Source: Saxidomus purpurata
Taxonomy: Eukaryota; Mollusca; Bivalvia; Venerida; Veneridae
NCBI GenBank assembly: GCA_022818135.1
Contig: JAFMSR010000027.1
Coordinates: 654,699-718,698, forward strand
Length of the DNA stretch: 64,000 nt
Reading direction: 5' to 3'
In this document: positions 1-10,911 of the stretch, one piece after another
Numbering within the stretch: the stretch's first letter is position 1
Layout of the letters: each line of letters begins with the position of its first letter
The notes under the pieces: generated by a model
Database searches by the model: none
Seen by the model: the letters and a program-made list of their open reading frames with translations, nothing else
What the model was told of the DNA's origin: nothing
Made by a program: the position numbers and the translations under genes

Positions 1-3000
1 AATTTCGAGGTATCATATTTCAACAACAGGACCTTTATAAAACAGAGGAACAAAATAAAAATGAATTATAATCATGTTTTTCATGATAAAATTGATGTAG
101 GCTCAATAACTAGTATGTACTATTCTTTGAAAGGACCATTTCATATGCCAAATATATAAAAAGTCAGATTTCATATATACATTTTATTTATGTAATAAAT
201 CAAGTGATTTTTGTCTACAAGGACACATATACTTGCTAATATCATACCAGTGTGGTTTTAAGGTTATTTCAATTTTGTCTGCTAATAACAGATAATTCAT
301 GAGAGTTATTTCTCACATTATTTCTAAAAGTAAGCATCGTTCTAGACATTCATGTATTATGGTCAATCTGAACTTAAAACTTGAAAAATCAAAATTAATA
401 TATACCATTCTCCTCATCTAAATAATATTGGGAATAAATTACACATTCTGTTAAATTAATTAAAGGCCCTGTGCTAAAACAGAACACAATTAAATGGTGG
501 TTTCCTACAATGTCATGTACTGCACAATTTTATGACAATACTGGTCATTAATTAGCAGGTGGCCAAATTTTTTATTGCCCCTCAGGGGATTATCATACTG
601 TCTGTCAAACCAATCTAGAATGGGGACAAGTTGCTACAGCAACATACCAACTACTGTACAAGCATCCACTTGTTTTATTGATTTTTCTTGTGAATTCTAG
701 TAAATGTGCATCTAGAATCCGCCAGTCAGCAACAGATAAATAGTATTTGGTTGATTTATATGTGAGCTAGGTGCTAGACAATTTGAAAAATTAATTTAAA
801 AAGCTAACAAAGAACACCCTACATTCAAATTTTAGAAATAAAAGTTTAAAAGTGAAAATAAGGGATGTAGTAATAAGCATGATAAGACAAGAAAGATATT
901 CAAATCAAAATTCATAACTGCATAATGTTAATACGAGCATTTTGATTGTATGAGAAAAATAGATCAATATCGATTAGTGTGAAACATTGCGAAATGAAGC
1001 TAACAATTTAAATAAATTAAATTTACATGTTCTCTTGCACCATGTTAACATAAAAAAATAAAAGTTTTTTTTTATTTGTTTTACTAACCTGGTAATAATT
1101 GAGATAATGTGAAGCATTAAAAACTTTCAGAAAGTTACATTTATCACTGCATTAGGTGCATAAGAAACATTGTTTATCCGTTACCACTCTGGTAGAAAGT
1201 GTTCCCGCCTTTGTTATCAGCGCAGATCATGATCATTCTGCCCGGACAGAAACCCCTTATATTTTCGTTTGAAATTTTTTAACAAAAGCTGAGGAAAATT
1301 AATTACTATGTCTACCTAATTTGACTTGGCAGCTTCTATGCCGAGGGTATTCGTCAAAATCATCCGTATTCAAGGAGGTCTGAAAAGGTATATGAAAACA
1401 TGAAATTTTAACAAACTGAGTAACAATCCCCGTACACGTAATTGTCATGCGTATATAAGCTGGAAATGATGGCATCACTTCCCACTTCTTTGTTACGGGG
1501 GTATAGTAAACAGAATTCTGATGTGATATAATATTAATCTATGGCGTTTTCTGCAACATCCCTAACCATGGTAAAAAGGAAAATTCTGATGACAATCCAT
1601 GACAAAAGTTTTAAGTCCCAGGAGTACATTAAATACTCTTCATGCTCTTCTATAGAAAAATGAATTTTAAGGTAGAATAATGAATGATAGAACATTGTTA
1701 GATGTATACTTTCCTTTCATTCCTTTGCCGCTGTAACCTCACTTAACACATTCTCAGAACACTTTTCCTATTTTTTGCAATATCATCGTAAAAATTAATG
1801 CGCTGTACATGTACAAGACTTAGTATAATGTAATGCAGTACTTTTGATTTACAAATAAAAAGCAATGTAAGGAATGTTTTTCATACAAATAATTGCCAGT
1901 TTCAACGGTAAGGGATTGCTCTTTGTACATGTAATGTAAAGGCTACAAGTAATTGTGAATACAAAGTGCTCCAGGGACTATAAATTTACACCATTTTTAC
2001 CATTTTCATTTTGAGGCTCTCAAAGGTATATTTGGCTGCAGCATCATTGAAGAATGCAGACAAAACATAATTATGATGTCAACATGAGTGTAAAGACTAA
2101 ATACTGGGTTTTATAATCAGTTAATACCACGACATGCAACTGAGGCTCCCTGATAGAAAGTGAACTAAGTACACCTGGGCACGTTCTTTTCTTGGGCAAA
2201 GTAGGGTCGGAATGTTGTTTCCTTTTTTTAAATGCATTATCATTATTCCTATCAATACTGTAATATTTGAAATACTGTTCGGTTGTCATGGTTGTAGTCA
2301 TGGTTGATCACCAAAACTTAGTAAAAACCGTAAAAATTAGAAACAGATCGAAACCAAAGTCGCACGATTTACATGCTTGCAGATCTCTGTAAATATTTAC
2401 AGGTACAGTATAACTTCTTGAATTGGAACATTAATAACTCGACTTCATATGATAACTCGAGAAATCTTGTTGGTCAGGTCACACCAGCGCATCTACATTT
2501 TTGACATGTCACGATTATAATTTCTATTTTTAATTGTCACTGAGAGTTTGTTTAATGCCGATCAATTTTTTAGTGGCTCAACTGTAAAAAATATTCATCT
2601 AAAGTCTTCAACTAAAGTAACTTATCATTTGATTCAATGAAACAAATGCAACAAAAATAAAGATTAACTCGGGCTGATATTTCCATGTATGGTAGACAGA
2701 AATGTAATTAACATTTCATTACATTAGTAAATAATTTGAAATAGAATCTAATCAATTAATATTTTCATTTTCTTAAATGACATTACATCATAAAACATGA
2801 CTGTGTAACATAGAATGACTGTTATAAAAAACTACATCGTAGGGCACTTGAAAAGTGGATGTAACAGTGACCTGGTAATCTCAGTTATTCAATACAGTAG
2901 ACATAATTTGTTGTTTGTACTGTTTAACAGCCTACTGCTTCCTAAATGCCGTGCAATGTACAACATGGGAATTAAAAACATAGTGTTCAAATGTCAGTGA

Positions 3001-3097
3001 AGTAGTTTACGATATACGTCCGTCCGTCATCCATTGTTCCGTTCGGTACCTGTTTTAAGGCACAACTAACAGAAATAACTCTTTGAAAAATTGTAAA
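1..3097. other. Non-coding, nothing recognised
   Basis: AT-rich sequence with only short, compositionally random open frames on both strands. I see no domain, no RNA gene, no terminal repeats and no clear tandem array. Confidence 0.6.
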
Positions 3098-3099
3098 TA

Positions 3100-3877
3100 C
3101 AGTAAACTCCGTATATATCGACTCCGAATATAACGTAACTTCGGATATAAAGAACATTTTTTTTTGGCTCGATTTTTCCCCGTCTTTGTTTAATGTAAAC
3201 ATGTACGGTTATATTGTACTCCGGTTATAAGGGAACTTCGGATATAAGGAACAATATTTTCCGGCCCAACAATGAAGAATGTACAGTAAAGTTATCGAAT
3301 ATATCAAACTGAAAATATGTTCTGAAGAGTTAAAAATATCAACTGATTTTGCATTTTCCTTTTGCCGTCTGCATTGTAATTTTCATAGCGCATATTCATA
3401 AAGGTAAATCATTACACATGTGTAAAACCTTTTGGTTAACTAGTTTAATGAGAATATAAGCATAATTGCTAAGTAAGATATTGAAATAATAATATTTCAC
3501 GTAAATAATTGTGAGCGTTTTTTTTAAAAGCATGCAGATGGGATGAAATCCCATACTGGGAAAAATACCCTGTTAAATATTAAAGTTATGACAAGAGCGG
3601 TGTATTTGATTAAAACATGAACCGTCTTTTTTTTGTTTATTAATCCCTGCAATCATTTTACATAGGTTTACGGATATAGAAAAGAATAACAGTTATAGAT
3701 TTTATAACTCTTCAAAAGGACAGTAGGAGAATCAAAAGCAACTATAAGTCGATGGTTCGGATTTAATTACATTTGACAAGAAAAATACTTGTGCTATAAA
3801 TATATATTTTAGTTCGATATATAAACATCGTATATAAGGAAATTGTTTAATACACGGGGTGGAAAAAGAGTTTACCT
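3100..3877 (+). mobile_element. pogo/Tigger-like MITE, copy 1 (3' end degraded)
   Basis: The segment starts after a TA with CAGTAAACTCCG and contains repeated ACTTCGGATATAA-type motifs. It matches the better preserved copy at 45411-46250 along most of its length, in the same orientation. The right terminus, GAGTTTACC near 3870, is a damaged version of the expected CGGAGTTTACTG. TA target and CAGT-type ends suggest a non-autonomous Tc1/mariner superfamily element of the pogo/Tigger group. There is no transposase frame. Confidence 0.7.
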
Positions 3878-3888
3878 TAATAAAAAGC

Positions 3889-4006
3889 TAGAAACTTTAG
3901 CGATTTCATTGCAAGTGACGATTTTGCGACTTCTTAAGTTCGCAGATCCACCGTGTCGCAAATTTGCTTACTTAAAACGTGCGAAATAATTTCTAGGTTT
4001 ACAGTA
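3889..4006. mobile_element. MITE fragment, TACTGTAAACC terminus
   Basis: A short stretch abutting the previous element ends in GGTTTACAGTA and is rich in short GCGA/TCGC words (GCGATTTC, TTTGCGAC, GTCGCAAA, GTGCGAAA). The end resembles a TA-flanked MITE terminus. Only one end is recognisable, so this is a weak call. No coding capacity. Confidence 0.3.
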
Positions 4007-5174
4007 ATGCCAGGAGATTTTTGCAAATCTCCGGGTGTTTGGACAACTCACTGGTAGATATATGTTTTAGCAGGAAACCCTGCATTTCAAAGCTTTGAGA
4101 AAACATTGGTCACTAATCATCATGATCTGCAAGCTGATAAATTTTAAGGCGTTATGCACTAATCCAATCAGAACACAAGAGGTTTCAGATAATTTATCAC
4201 AACATAGTTGCATGGATGTGTAAATTTGTTTGTGTGCTGTTACAAAAACATCAAATCTTTGAATTTTGTTAAACTTGATTAAATTATTTAATTATTGGCA
4301 TGTTTGGAGCGTAGTGAATTGTTTGACAGTTGATTATCGGCTAATCATCTATTTGAAAAGTTAATGAATTACCGCTATCTACCCTTTGGGCAATTTACCT
4401 AAGATGATAGTGACAATTAACACAAACTCTTGTCAACAAATTAGTTTCGTCATCTTATCGACTGTACACAATACGAGTACTTCTTCATTATCGATATCAC
4501 TTGTCATGGTATTGACCGTGTAATTTGGTTGATATTTTATGAACCTCATAGTTTTTTTTTCCAAAATTTAATTTACCAGGAATTTTAAGTGTTTTTCGAG
4601 CTTCGCTGGGCACCGGGATAGGGTCTTAATAATGAAACACTAACAAAGGTAGCACTCTATCCGTATGTAAACATTAATTGCGCACAGAGCATGCACAGGG
4701 GTTTTACCCAACCCCATATATTCAAATATATATATTTATTACGTTTTTGAACCCGCTCTCACAGGGCATGCGCAGGTATTTAATAATAGAGATGTGAGTG
4801 ATTATGACATGATTCGGGTCATACCGTTTATTCACAACAATGTGACTGTATTTAGTACCAGTTATGGTTAGGAGTGTCACGTTTAGGGAATTTGGTAAAC
4901 GTGAACACTCTATAATTAAACGAAACGGATCCGTTTACACGTTGTTTACATCAGTTTCAGTAAATCATCATACATGCTGCGTTCAAAACAATATTCTTTG
5001 AAGTAACAAATGTTACATACCTGTTTAAATAAAAGTAAAGTGTTTGTTTATTATAGTGTCACTCCTATTTAAAGGGCCAGCCATTTCTGACTTACGAGAC
5101 ACCTTCTTTTTCAGCACATGTACCTCCCGAATCCTATCTTTTTTTATGCCCCAGGCAGGTAGGCATATGGTAAC
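4007..5174. other. Non-coding, nothing firm
   Basis: No coding region or RNA gene recognised. A perfect 14-bp palindrome AAACGGATCCGTTT lies near 4923-4936. TAAACG/CGTTTA words recur here and again near 5940-6000 and 6490-6600, which hints at an old degraded repeat, but I could not define ends. Confidence 0.4.
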
Positions 5175-5317
5175 TGTCACGGTTCGGACTTAGTTCACAA
5201 TTGGGGAGAATATGTGTAAGCGGCCCGGTAGCTCAGTCGGTAGAGCATTCGCCCTGTAAGCGAAAGGCCCCGGGTTCGAGCCCCGGTCTGGCTGCACATT
5301 TTTCTCACCCTGTGACA
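5175..5317 (+). repeat. 5' LTR of the TRIM
   Basis: 143-bp direct repeat, TG at the start and CA at the end, with the short inverted ends TGTCAC/GTGACA. It contains the tRNA-like sequence 5222-5294 in its middle, preceded by about 47 bp and followed by a tail containing ACATTTTTCTCACCC. Confidence 0.9.
5222..5294 (+). tRNA. tRNA-Thr(TGT)-like sequence inside the 5' LTR
   Basis: The 73 bases fold as a full cloverleaf. The acceptor stem has one mismatch. The D stem is GCTC/GAGC, the anticodon stem TTCGC/GCGAA with loop CCTGTAA, and the T stem CCGGG/CCCGG with loop TTCGAGC. Read by position the anticodon is TGT (Thr). Position 33 is C where nearly all functional tRNAs have T, which argues against normal decoding. 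Internal A box (TAGCTCAGTCGG) and B box (GGTTCGAGCCC) are close to the Pol III consensus, so transcription from within the LTR is plausible. I call it a tRNA-like component of a transposon, not a host tRNA gene. Confidence 0.7.
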
Positions 5318-5319
5318 TT

Positions 5320-5337
5320 TGGCGCCCAACGTGGGGC
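5320..5337 (+). promoter_or_regulatory. Primer binding site, tRNA-Lys type
   Basis: TGGCGCCCAACGTGGGGC begins two bases after the left LTR. It is the complement of the 3' end of eukaryotic tRNA-Lys (the Lys1,2 kind), a primer used by many LTR retroelements. The spacing and sequence are exact. Confidence 0.88.
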
Positions 5338-5428
5338 TGTGACTGGATATATACTTCGAGATCATGTTTACCTTGTTCTCTTAACCCGTACGAAATTCGA
5401 GGACGAATTTCAATATGGTGGGGGAGTA

Positions 5429-5572
5429 TGTCACGGTTCGGACTTAATTCACAATTGGGGAGTATATGTGTAAGCGGCCCGGTAGCTCAGTCGGTAAGAG
5501 CATTCGCCCTGTAAGCGAAAGGCCCCGGGTTCGAGATCCGGTCTGGCTGCACATTTTTCTCACCCTGTGATA
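5429..5572 (+). repeat. 3' LTR of the TRIM
   Basis: 144-bp copy of the left LTR. Differences include one inserted A in the D-loop, a CC-to-AT change after the T-loop and a terminal CA-to-TA change. It begins directly after the purine tract and TA. Confidence 0.9.
5476..5549 (+). tRNA. tRNA-Thr(TGT)-like sequence inside the 3' LTR
   Basis: Second copy of the cloverleaf. It has one extra A in the D-loop (GGTAAGAGC) and a T arm of CCGGG/TCCGG around TTCGAGA, still pairing with a G-T pair. The anticodon loop is unchanged, including C33. Confidence 0.65.
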
Positions 5573-5581
5573 TAACCATTA

Positions 5582-5692
5582 TTTAACTAGCTGGCGGCTC
5601 ACCAACCGGCCATATCAGAACGGACCCCTGCTTGGATTCGAACCTTCGACCTCCCGCTCCCAAGGCGGATGCCTAAACCACTAGACCAAGAG
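5582..5692 (-). mobile_element. SINE head derived from tRNA-Pro
   Basis: On the minus strand TTGGTCTAGTGG is followed by an arm with loop CTTGGGA (anticodon TGG, Pro) and a perfect B box GGTTCGAATCC (complement at 5634-5644). Extra bases in the D-loop and a non-tRNA continuation (through CATATGGCCGG) show that it is a SINE, not a functional tRNA. It lies 10 bp from the TRIM's right end. Confidence 0.65.
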
Positions 5693-6728
5693 TTTATATA
5701 TTATATGATATGAAAAATAATATATAATATGTCTGCCGTTCTAGCTACGTAAGCGTTTAGTTATGTAGACGTCCAGATCGCCCTGATTCAGCGACCATAT
5801 ATAATACATATGTTTTCAATCATGTGACTTATATTAAAGTTATCAGGTTATAGTACATAGTCCGGTTCAATGATAAGGTAGATGTTATTGACTCAGCTGT
5901 TGTATGTGTTATTTTACGTGTAAATGGATACCCCAGTTACTAAACGTTTACCGCTGCTAATCGAAACGCTTCCGTGTAAACGTGATACCCTTAGTTATGG
6001 TGATTTATTTTTTTTAAACTTGAGACTTTTCAGTTTTTGTGATGAACAGATGAATGAAAATCTCCTTTGTACTCACATTCACATAGTGACAACCCTTTAA
6101 ACTCCTAGCGCCACTTCAATTACATTTCATTTTCTCAGTGTAACAACATTTACACAATATCTATGCTTACCTTAACAAATATTCACCTGTTTGCATCAAA
6201 CGATCAGACTTCATCATTTCTGCGACCATCTTTTGCAGCTTCCGTTAAGTGGTTATTGTGCGGAATTTTGCGGGCCTATTTAAAATCGATTTTGTCATAA
6301 TAATTATTATTACATGTGTTAATAGTTATAAGTAATCGGCAATTTCCCGTACATTTATTCAGTATTTATGAATGAAAGTAAAAACATTTAAACAGGTCAT
6401 TGTCTAAACACTTTCAATATTCTAAACCAAAAATAAATACCCGTAGAATAAACTGGTCCATCCTGCCCTTTTGATAGGCTACACGGTTCCCGTAAAACGT
6501 TTCACGGTTAGAGTCATTCTGATTGGCTACACGGTTCTAACCAAACTGAAAACGAGAACCGTTTACGGTGCGGTTACCGTTAATCGGTAATCGAGAACGC
6601 GCGGAAGTGAAACGCTGGCGGTACTGTACGTAGGCCTGAATTAATTGTAAAGTTGTTGTTTTGAACAGAAGCATTTGTTATTCTATCGTTTGATTGCATT
6701 ATATCATTAAAATCTCCGCCAATTTTTT
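5693..6728. other. Non-coding, nothing recognised
   Basis: No gene or bounded repeat. A GC-richer patch at about 6480-6600 contains overlapping short palindromes built from GGTTACCGTTAATCGGTAA-like words. Confidence 0.45.
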
Positions 6729-7154
6729 TCATACCTTGTGTTTTTTAAATAACTCATCAGCTAAGTTTTCAAAAAATAGAGTACGAGATTTCTTATCATT
6801 AGGTGCATATATCTTTAAGAGACAAAATATGTTACAATGTGTATCCACATTTATCAAAACATATCGCCCATTTGCGTCTGAGCAGCTGTCAAGTACATTA
6901 TGATTCAAAAGCTTATGAATTAAAATAGAACAACCTCTAGCATTACTTTCGCCGAAAGAATGGTAAAAGTCCCAGTCTTCAAGTTCGTTCTTTAAGCTAT
7001 TTGTTAAATCGGTGGTGAAGTGCGTTTCCTGCAAGAAAACTAATTTACATTTTTGATTATTTATCCATTGTATAAGACGGTTTCGTTTATTTTTATCCCT
7101 AAGACTTTGGCAGTTTAGAGATAGTGTGTGCAATAAATCAGTATTTTGGTTCAT
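6729..7154 (-). pseudogene. LINE ORF2, N-terminal AP-endonuclease fragment
   Basis: 141 residues beginning MNQNTDLLHTLSLNCQSLRD. Recognisable exonuclease-endonuclease-phosphatase motifs are LNCQSLRD, then LVFLQETHF with the catalytic Glu, then GCSILIHK and IYAPND. The pattern RLIQWINNQK before the QETH box is typical of the L1/Tx1 group. In an intact element this domain nicks target DNA to prime reverse transcription. Later motifs (GDFN, SDH) and the RT are missing, so this is a fragment. Confidence 0.8.
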
Positions 7155-8138
7155 ATTGCTATAATATTTTATAAAATGTTACATAGAATGTTTAGTCTGT
7201 TTAAACACATTAGCAAAAAACAACTTTCGTTTTACATAAGTATTTGCTAAACAGTTGCACAGATTGTACTACATGTATAAAAGTTATCTTTTGCAAAAGA
7301 TGTGTGTAGTATACATTCAATAAATACATCTTACTTCTAAAACAAAGTAATACACGCCTGTTATAAAAACAAGCCGCGGAGAACTATGTAGCCATTTCAC
7401 TATATACATGGTAATACCTTTACCCAAAAATAAAATTGGAGCCTGTGTAGTGTTTTCAAAAAGCCTTAACTTTTCTTATACCATATACAATATACATGTA
7501 TACATGTACTTCGTTTCTCTAATATGTAAACTCATGAATTAAAGTTCATGGAAACAAATCAATAATCAGCTGTCACAAGCGGCGTTATTTAAACGCATTA
7601 GATACATTACATGATAACAAATATTAAAGACACGGCATCTATAAAAAAAAACACCGTGATTTAAGTTTCAAGCAAAGGTCAAATTTAACATCTGACCATT
7701 AAAAATTAATCGTGTCTTTGATAAAAGCGTAACAAAATAACAGTACTCTTTCAAAACAAGGACATGGTTGTCCACATAAGAGACATAATTTACAAGATAT
7801 TTTACAGCAAAAAAAACGATGTAATTGTCAAAACATGTATTCTTGAAAAGAGTAATATTACACCTTTATCATGTTTCGATATCTTCATTTTATTTAAGCA
7901 ATATTTATGTACTGTCATATTACTTTTTTAAAACCTGTTTTACATATACAAATATAATTTGTGATATTTATACATTCATTTTTTATCCACAGCTTTATAT
8001 ATGTCGTACCTATCACATGGGTCACGACGAAAATCCATATAGATAGCGTATACTCGTTAAATTCATTACTCATAGTCCATAAAGACATATATAGATGTCT
8101 GAAAAAAGGTATAAACGTTATCAGACAAGTCATTCTAG

Positions 8139-9255
8139 TTAAAGACGGGTCTCTGAACCCTTTCTAGTTTTCTTAGCATCGTCATTTAGAACCACCGCTG
8201 GCGTGGGTGGTGACCTATTTACGACACTTTGTTTGCCATTGTTTGGAGTTTCACAATTAGATTCTTTACTTTTCATGAAAAACTCGATCTGTTGCTGGCC
8301 GCTGGAAGATTGCTTGTTAGCTTTACGGTTATGTTTTCCCGGACGTTTTTGAATAAAAGGGACATCCTCGTAATCACTTGGCAAACCGTTATCCTCGATA
8401 TCCTCGGGCTGCACATTTTGTTTTACACAAGATGTTTTATTGACAGTATTTGGAAATAGTTCACTATCGGAATGAGGGGGTGTCGGTGTTATGTTTTGCA
8501 CCTTGCACTGACCGCGTTTGTGTCCAGTTTCACCACAGTCCAAGCACTTCCAGTCATTTTGGCATTCCGATACTTTATGTCCTTCATGAAGACACCTTTT
8601 GCAAATAATTACCTGGGCTTGGATGTATCACTTGTGCTCTGTCCAGGATGGAAAACGCTACATGTAAAATGTCCAAATGACATGAACTTGTGCAGAGGGA
8701 CAGTTAGGGTACTAGATTTGACAATACATAAACGATCACTAGTATCTCAGTTCGTGAGTTTTACTTTGAAGCGAAGTTTTTCGCATTTTGTAGATGCTAC
8801 ATCTAGACCTTTTAACACAAGTGCATGTGTGATAATATCATCATGTACGGAGAGAGGAATGTGTTTAATACGTACTCTAGTGGTGTTTTCTGCATCAAGT
8901 CTGTTGGGGTTAGTGTGTAAAAATTTTACACGTTTTCCCCTTAAATTACCCCATCGGTCAATAAAGCTACTTCATCATCAAGGTTTTCAACGTAAAGTCG
9001 CCATAAACCTCTCACTCTCCGAATTCCTGTTATATTTAAAGCATCAATAACTTCTGATAAAGCTTCGTACATGTATGCATGGTTTAACCAGTTTTCTTTA
9101 TCCGGCTTTTGACTACCGAACACACTTGATTCCTGCATAAAAACTATAGGCGGTCCGCCATATTGGACAGTCATTCCATTGTCCTGATTACAAACATCAC
9201 TACTACCACTCATTTCGTTATCCATTTTGTCTATGTTCCATAACAAATACAACAC
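8139..9255 (-). pseudogene. LINE ORF1 (RNA-binding, two CCHC zinc knuckles)
   Basis: The reading frame starts at 9255 and can be followed for ~370 codons with damage: a one-base loss near 8940, an in-frame TGA near 8743 and another shift near 8612. The middle part contains an RRM-like segment (RVRIKHIPLSVHDDI). It is followed by two tandem zinc knuckles of the form CX2CX4HX4C (CKRCLHEGHKVSEC and CLDCGETGHKRGQC, ~8510-8605), then a polar tail with SETRL at its end. ORF1 proteins of this type bind the LINE RNA and act as chaperones. The gene is broken and cannot make the full protein. Confidence 0.75.
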
Positions 9256-9757
9256 AAAAAGTCCAGTTTCAAAGTCAAATACAAAAGTATGTGCAATTCT
9301 GCATCAACAGTGCAAAATAAATTATTTTACTTCAGTAAACAAACACTATCCGTGGTTAGCGGTCGCTTACTTAATATTTCTCAAATGTCTTAGTGATGTC
9401 TAAAAACTTAAAAACTGAACAATTGGAAGGTAACAGTCTATAAAGTGATAAATGGTTGATGTCCTTCTAAGAACAATACTATTTCGAGTAAATAACGTCA
9501 TTTGATATCAAACGATAGTAATGTATACACTCGTGAGCCCGCACACAATAAAAAATACCCGCATAATTATTACAATTAACAATTTGAAAATAGTAATCAT
9601 AATTACATGTTCTCCGAAATTGACTAATGTGTTTACAAAAACACGATACTTAAGCAATCGGAACTTTGCTTGGTGACAATGAATGTCAAGAGGTATAATG
9701 TCGTCTGCAGCCAGTTTGTCAAAATAACTTGAAAAGGACAACATTGATATAGCATTC

Positions 9758-9856
9758 TCACAGTGTACGAACTCCAACTGTATCAAACCGGAAGTCGCCA
9801 CCTAATATGCATACAGTAACTGTTTTCAAGTTTACCGTGTAATTTTATATCAAGTT
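9758..9856. repeat. Left arm of a 4.4-kb-spaced inverted repeat
   Basis: About 97 bases match the reverse complement of 14058-14155 with few differences; both contain ACCGGAAGTCGCCAC next to ATATGCATACAGTAAC. The arm is interrupted on its inner side by the TTAA element at 9861. Read on the minus strand from 9801 it contains an ATG followed by a 97-codon open frame with no recognisable domain; only the first dozen codons are shared with the other arm. Confidence 0.7.
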
Positions 9857-9860
9857 TTAA

Positions 9861-10492
9861 AGCGACTGCACTCCAGATGACCCCCAAAATAAATAACTTC
9901 GCTTTCGCCCTTAAACATTATCCTTTGTGTATTTAAAGTCTAATAATGGTCAAAAACGAATTGTTTTTAAGAAATAAAAGCTTTTGCTGTTGTTTTTTAT
10001 CTTCCCGGAGAATGGGTTTCCCGTTTAAAAATAGCGGGGTTGGCGGGCAGTTTAAAACGATCACGTGATCGTTTTATTTAGATGTAAACAAAACAAAATG
10101 GCCGAGTCTTCAGCATCGAATATTGAAGAGGTAAGTGTATAGGCTGTATCATCGATTAAATCGACGTATGATGTATGAAAAATGTTGTAACTTTTGTGAA
10201 ATGTTTAAATGACGTTAATCTCTGCATGTGCGCGATGTCACGTGATGACTCCACAATATCATGTGACGATTCAGATAAAAATAAACATGATATTTTTAAA
10301 CTTACCCCGTTAGTCACGGGGTAAAATTCGCGATAGAAAATATATCAAAAAAAGTATTTTTTCGTAGTTTCTTTAGCTATAAGATATGTCAGTGGTCAGA
10401 TTTCAATGCCCCACATACAAATGTAACACTGATTTTCATGAAATTTGAATTTTTTTTTTTTAAGTCATTTGGCCATCTGGAGTGCAGTCGCT
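9861..10492. mobile_element. TTAA element 1, 632-bp MITE with perfect 19-bp TIRs
   Basis: Perfect terminal inverted repeats AGCGACTGCACTCCAGATG (9861-9879; complement 10474-10492) are flanked by TTAA on both sides (9857-9860, 10493-10496). Inside lie a perfect 22-bp palindrome (10054-10075, centre CACGTG) and an ATG at 10098. The ATG opens 11 codons (MAESSASNIEE) that end exactly at a consensus splice donor GTAAGT (10131). TTAA duplication is typical of piggyBac and Kolobok transposons; no transposase is present, so the superfamily is not decided. The other copy of the host repeat (14050s) reads through this point without an insertion. Confidence 0.85.
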
Positions 10493-10911
10493 TTAAGTAG
10501 GAATTGGGACAGCATAGTAGGTGTGATTTAACATTTTGTATCATTCGTCATATAAATGGTTTAATCTTGAAAGATATGGAGAGTACTTTGCCTCAGAAGT
10601 GTTGTTTACAGTTCGGTCGTTCATTCATGTAATGAGAACAGTCTTACTTACTAGTTAAAACGTAAGGAATGTGTCAAAATACTGTCGGTTTTTACATGCA
10701 TTAAAGATATGCACTGTATGCATATTCGCAAACGTAAACTTGTTTACTGTATGGTAATCGTAAAACCACTGTACAATAATTGCACAGAACGCAACAAATG
10801 TAATATTGATTTAAAAGCGCAATTCTTGCTTCCGCTACTAATTTTGGTTTAAAAGTTATCAAATTGTTTCAACATTGGACCTGTGTATATATTAGCTTAC
10901 TATGACTCTTC

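Larger units (their letters stand above)
5175..5572 (+). mobile_element. TRIM: 398-bp LTR retrotransposon in miniature with a tRNA in each LTR
   Basis: Two near-identical direct repeats (5175-5317 and 5429-5572) start with TGTCAC and end with GTGACA (right copy GTGATA). Two bases after the left repeat lies an 18-base primer binding site (5320-5337) complementary to the 3' end of tRNA-Lys. Just before the right repeat lies a purine tract, GGTGGGGGAG (5417-5426). The element is flanked by a 4-bp duplication TAAC (5171-5174 and 5573-5576). The ~80-bp internal part has no gene. A short open stretch before the purine tract resembles the tail of a Ty3-type pol, which may mark the parent family. This is the defining architecture of a TRIM; reverse transcriptase must come from another element. 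The LTRs differ by about five substitutions and one inserted base, so it is not very recent. Confidence 0.9.
6729..9255 (-). mobile_element. Decayed LINE, Tx1/L1-like, truncated after the endonuclease N-terminus
   Basis: On the minus strand a zinc-knuckle ORF1 (9255-8139) is followed by ~1 kb of AT-rich sequence without a gene (8138-7155) and then the first 141 residues of an apurinic-type endonuclease (7154-6729). The rest of ORF2 (reverse transcriptase) is absent. Loss of the 3' half is unusual, because LINEs normally lose their 5' end, so a later deletion or rearrangement is likely. Confidence 0.75.

Noticed and set aside
5201..5473. 90-codon open frame across the TRIM
   Set aside because: It runs through a tRNA fold, LTR and PBS; it is a by-product of these elements, not a gene.
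8472..9050. 192-codon + strand open frame
   Set aside because: It is the antisense shadow of the zinc-knuckle ORF1 on the minus strand, whose motifs are clear.
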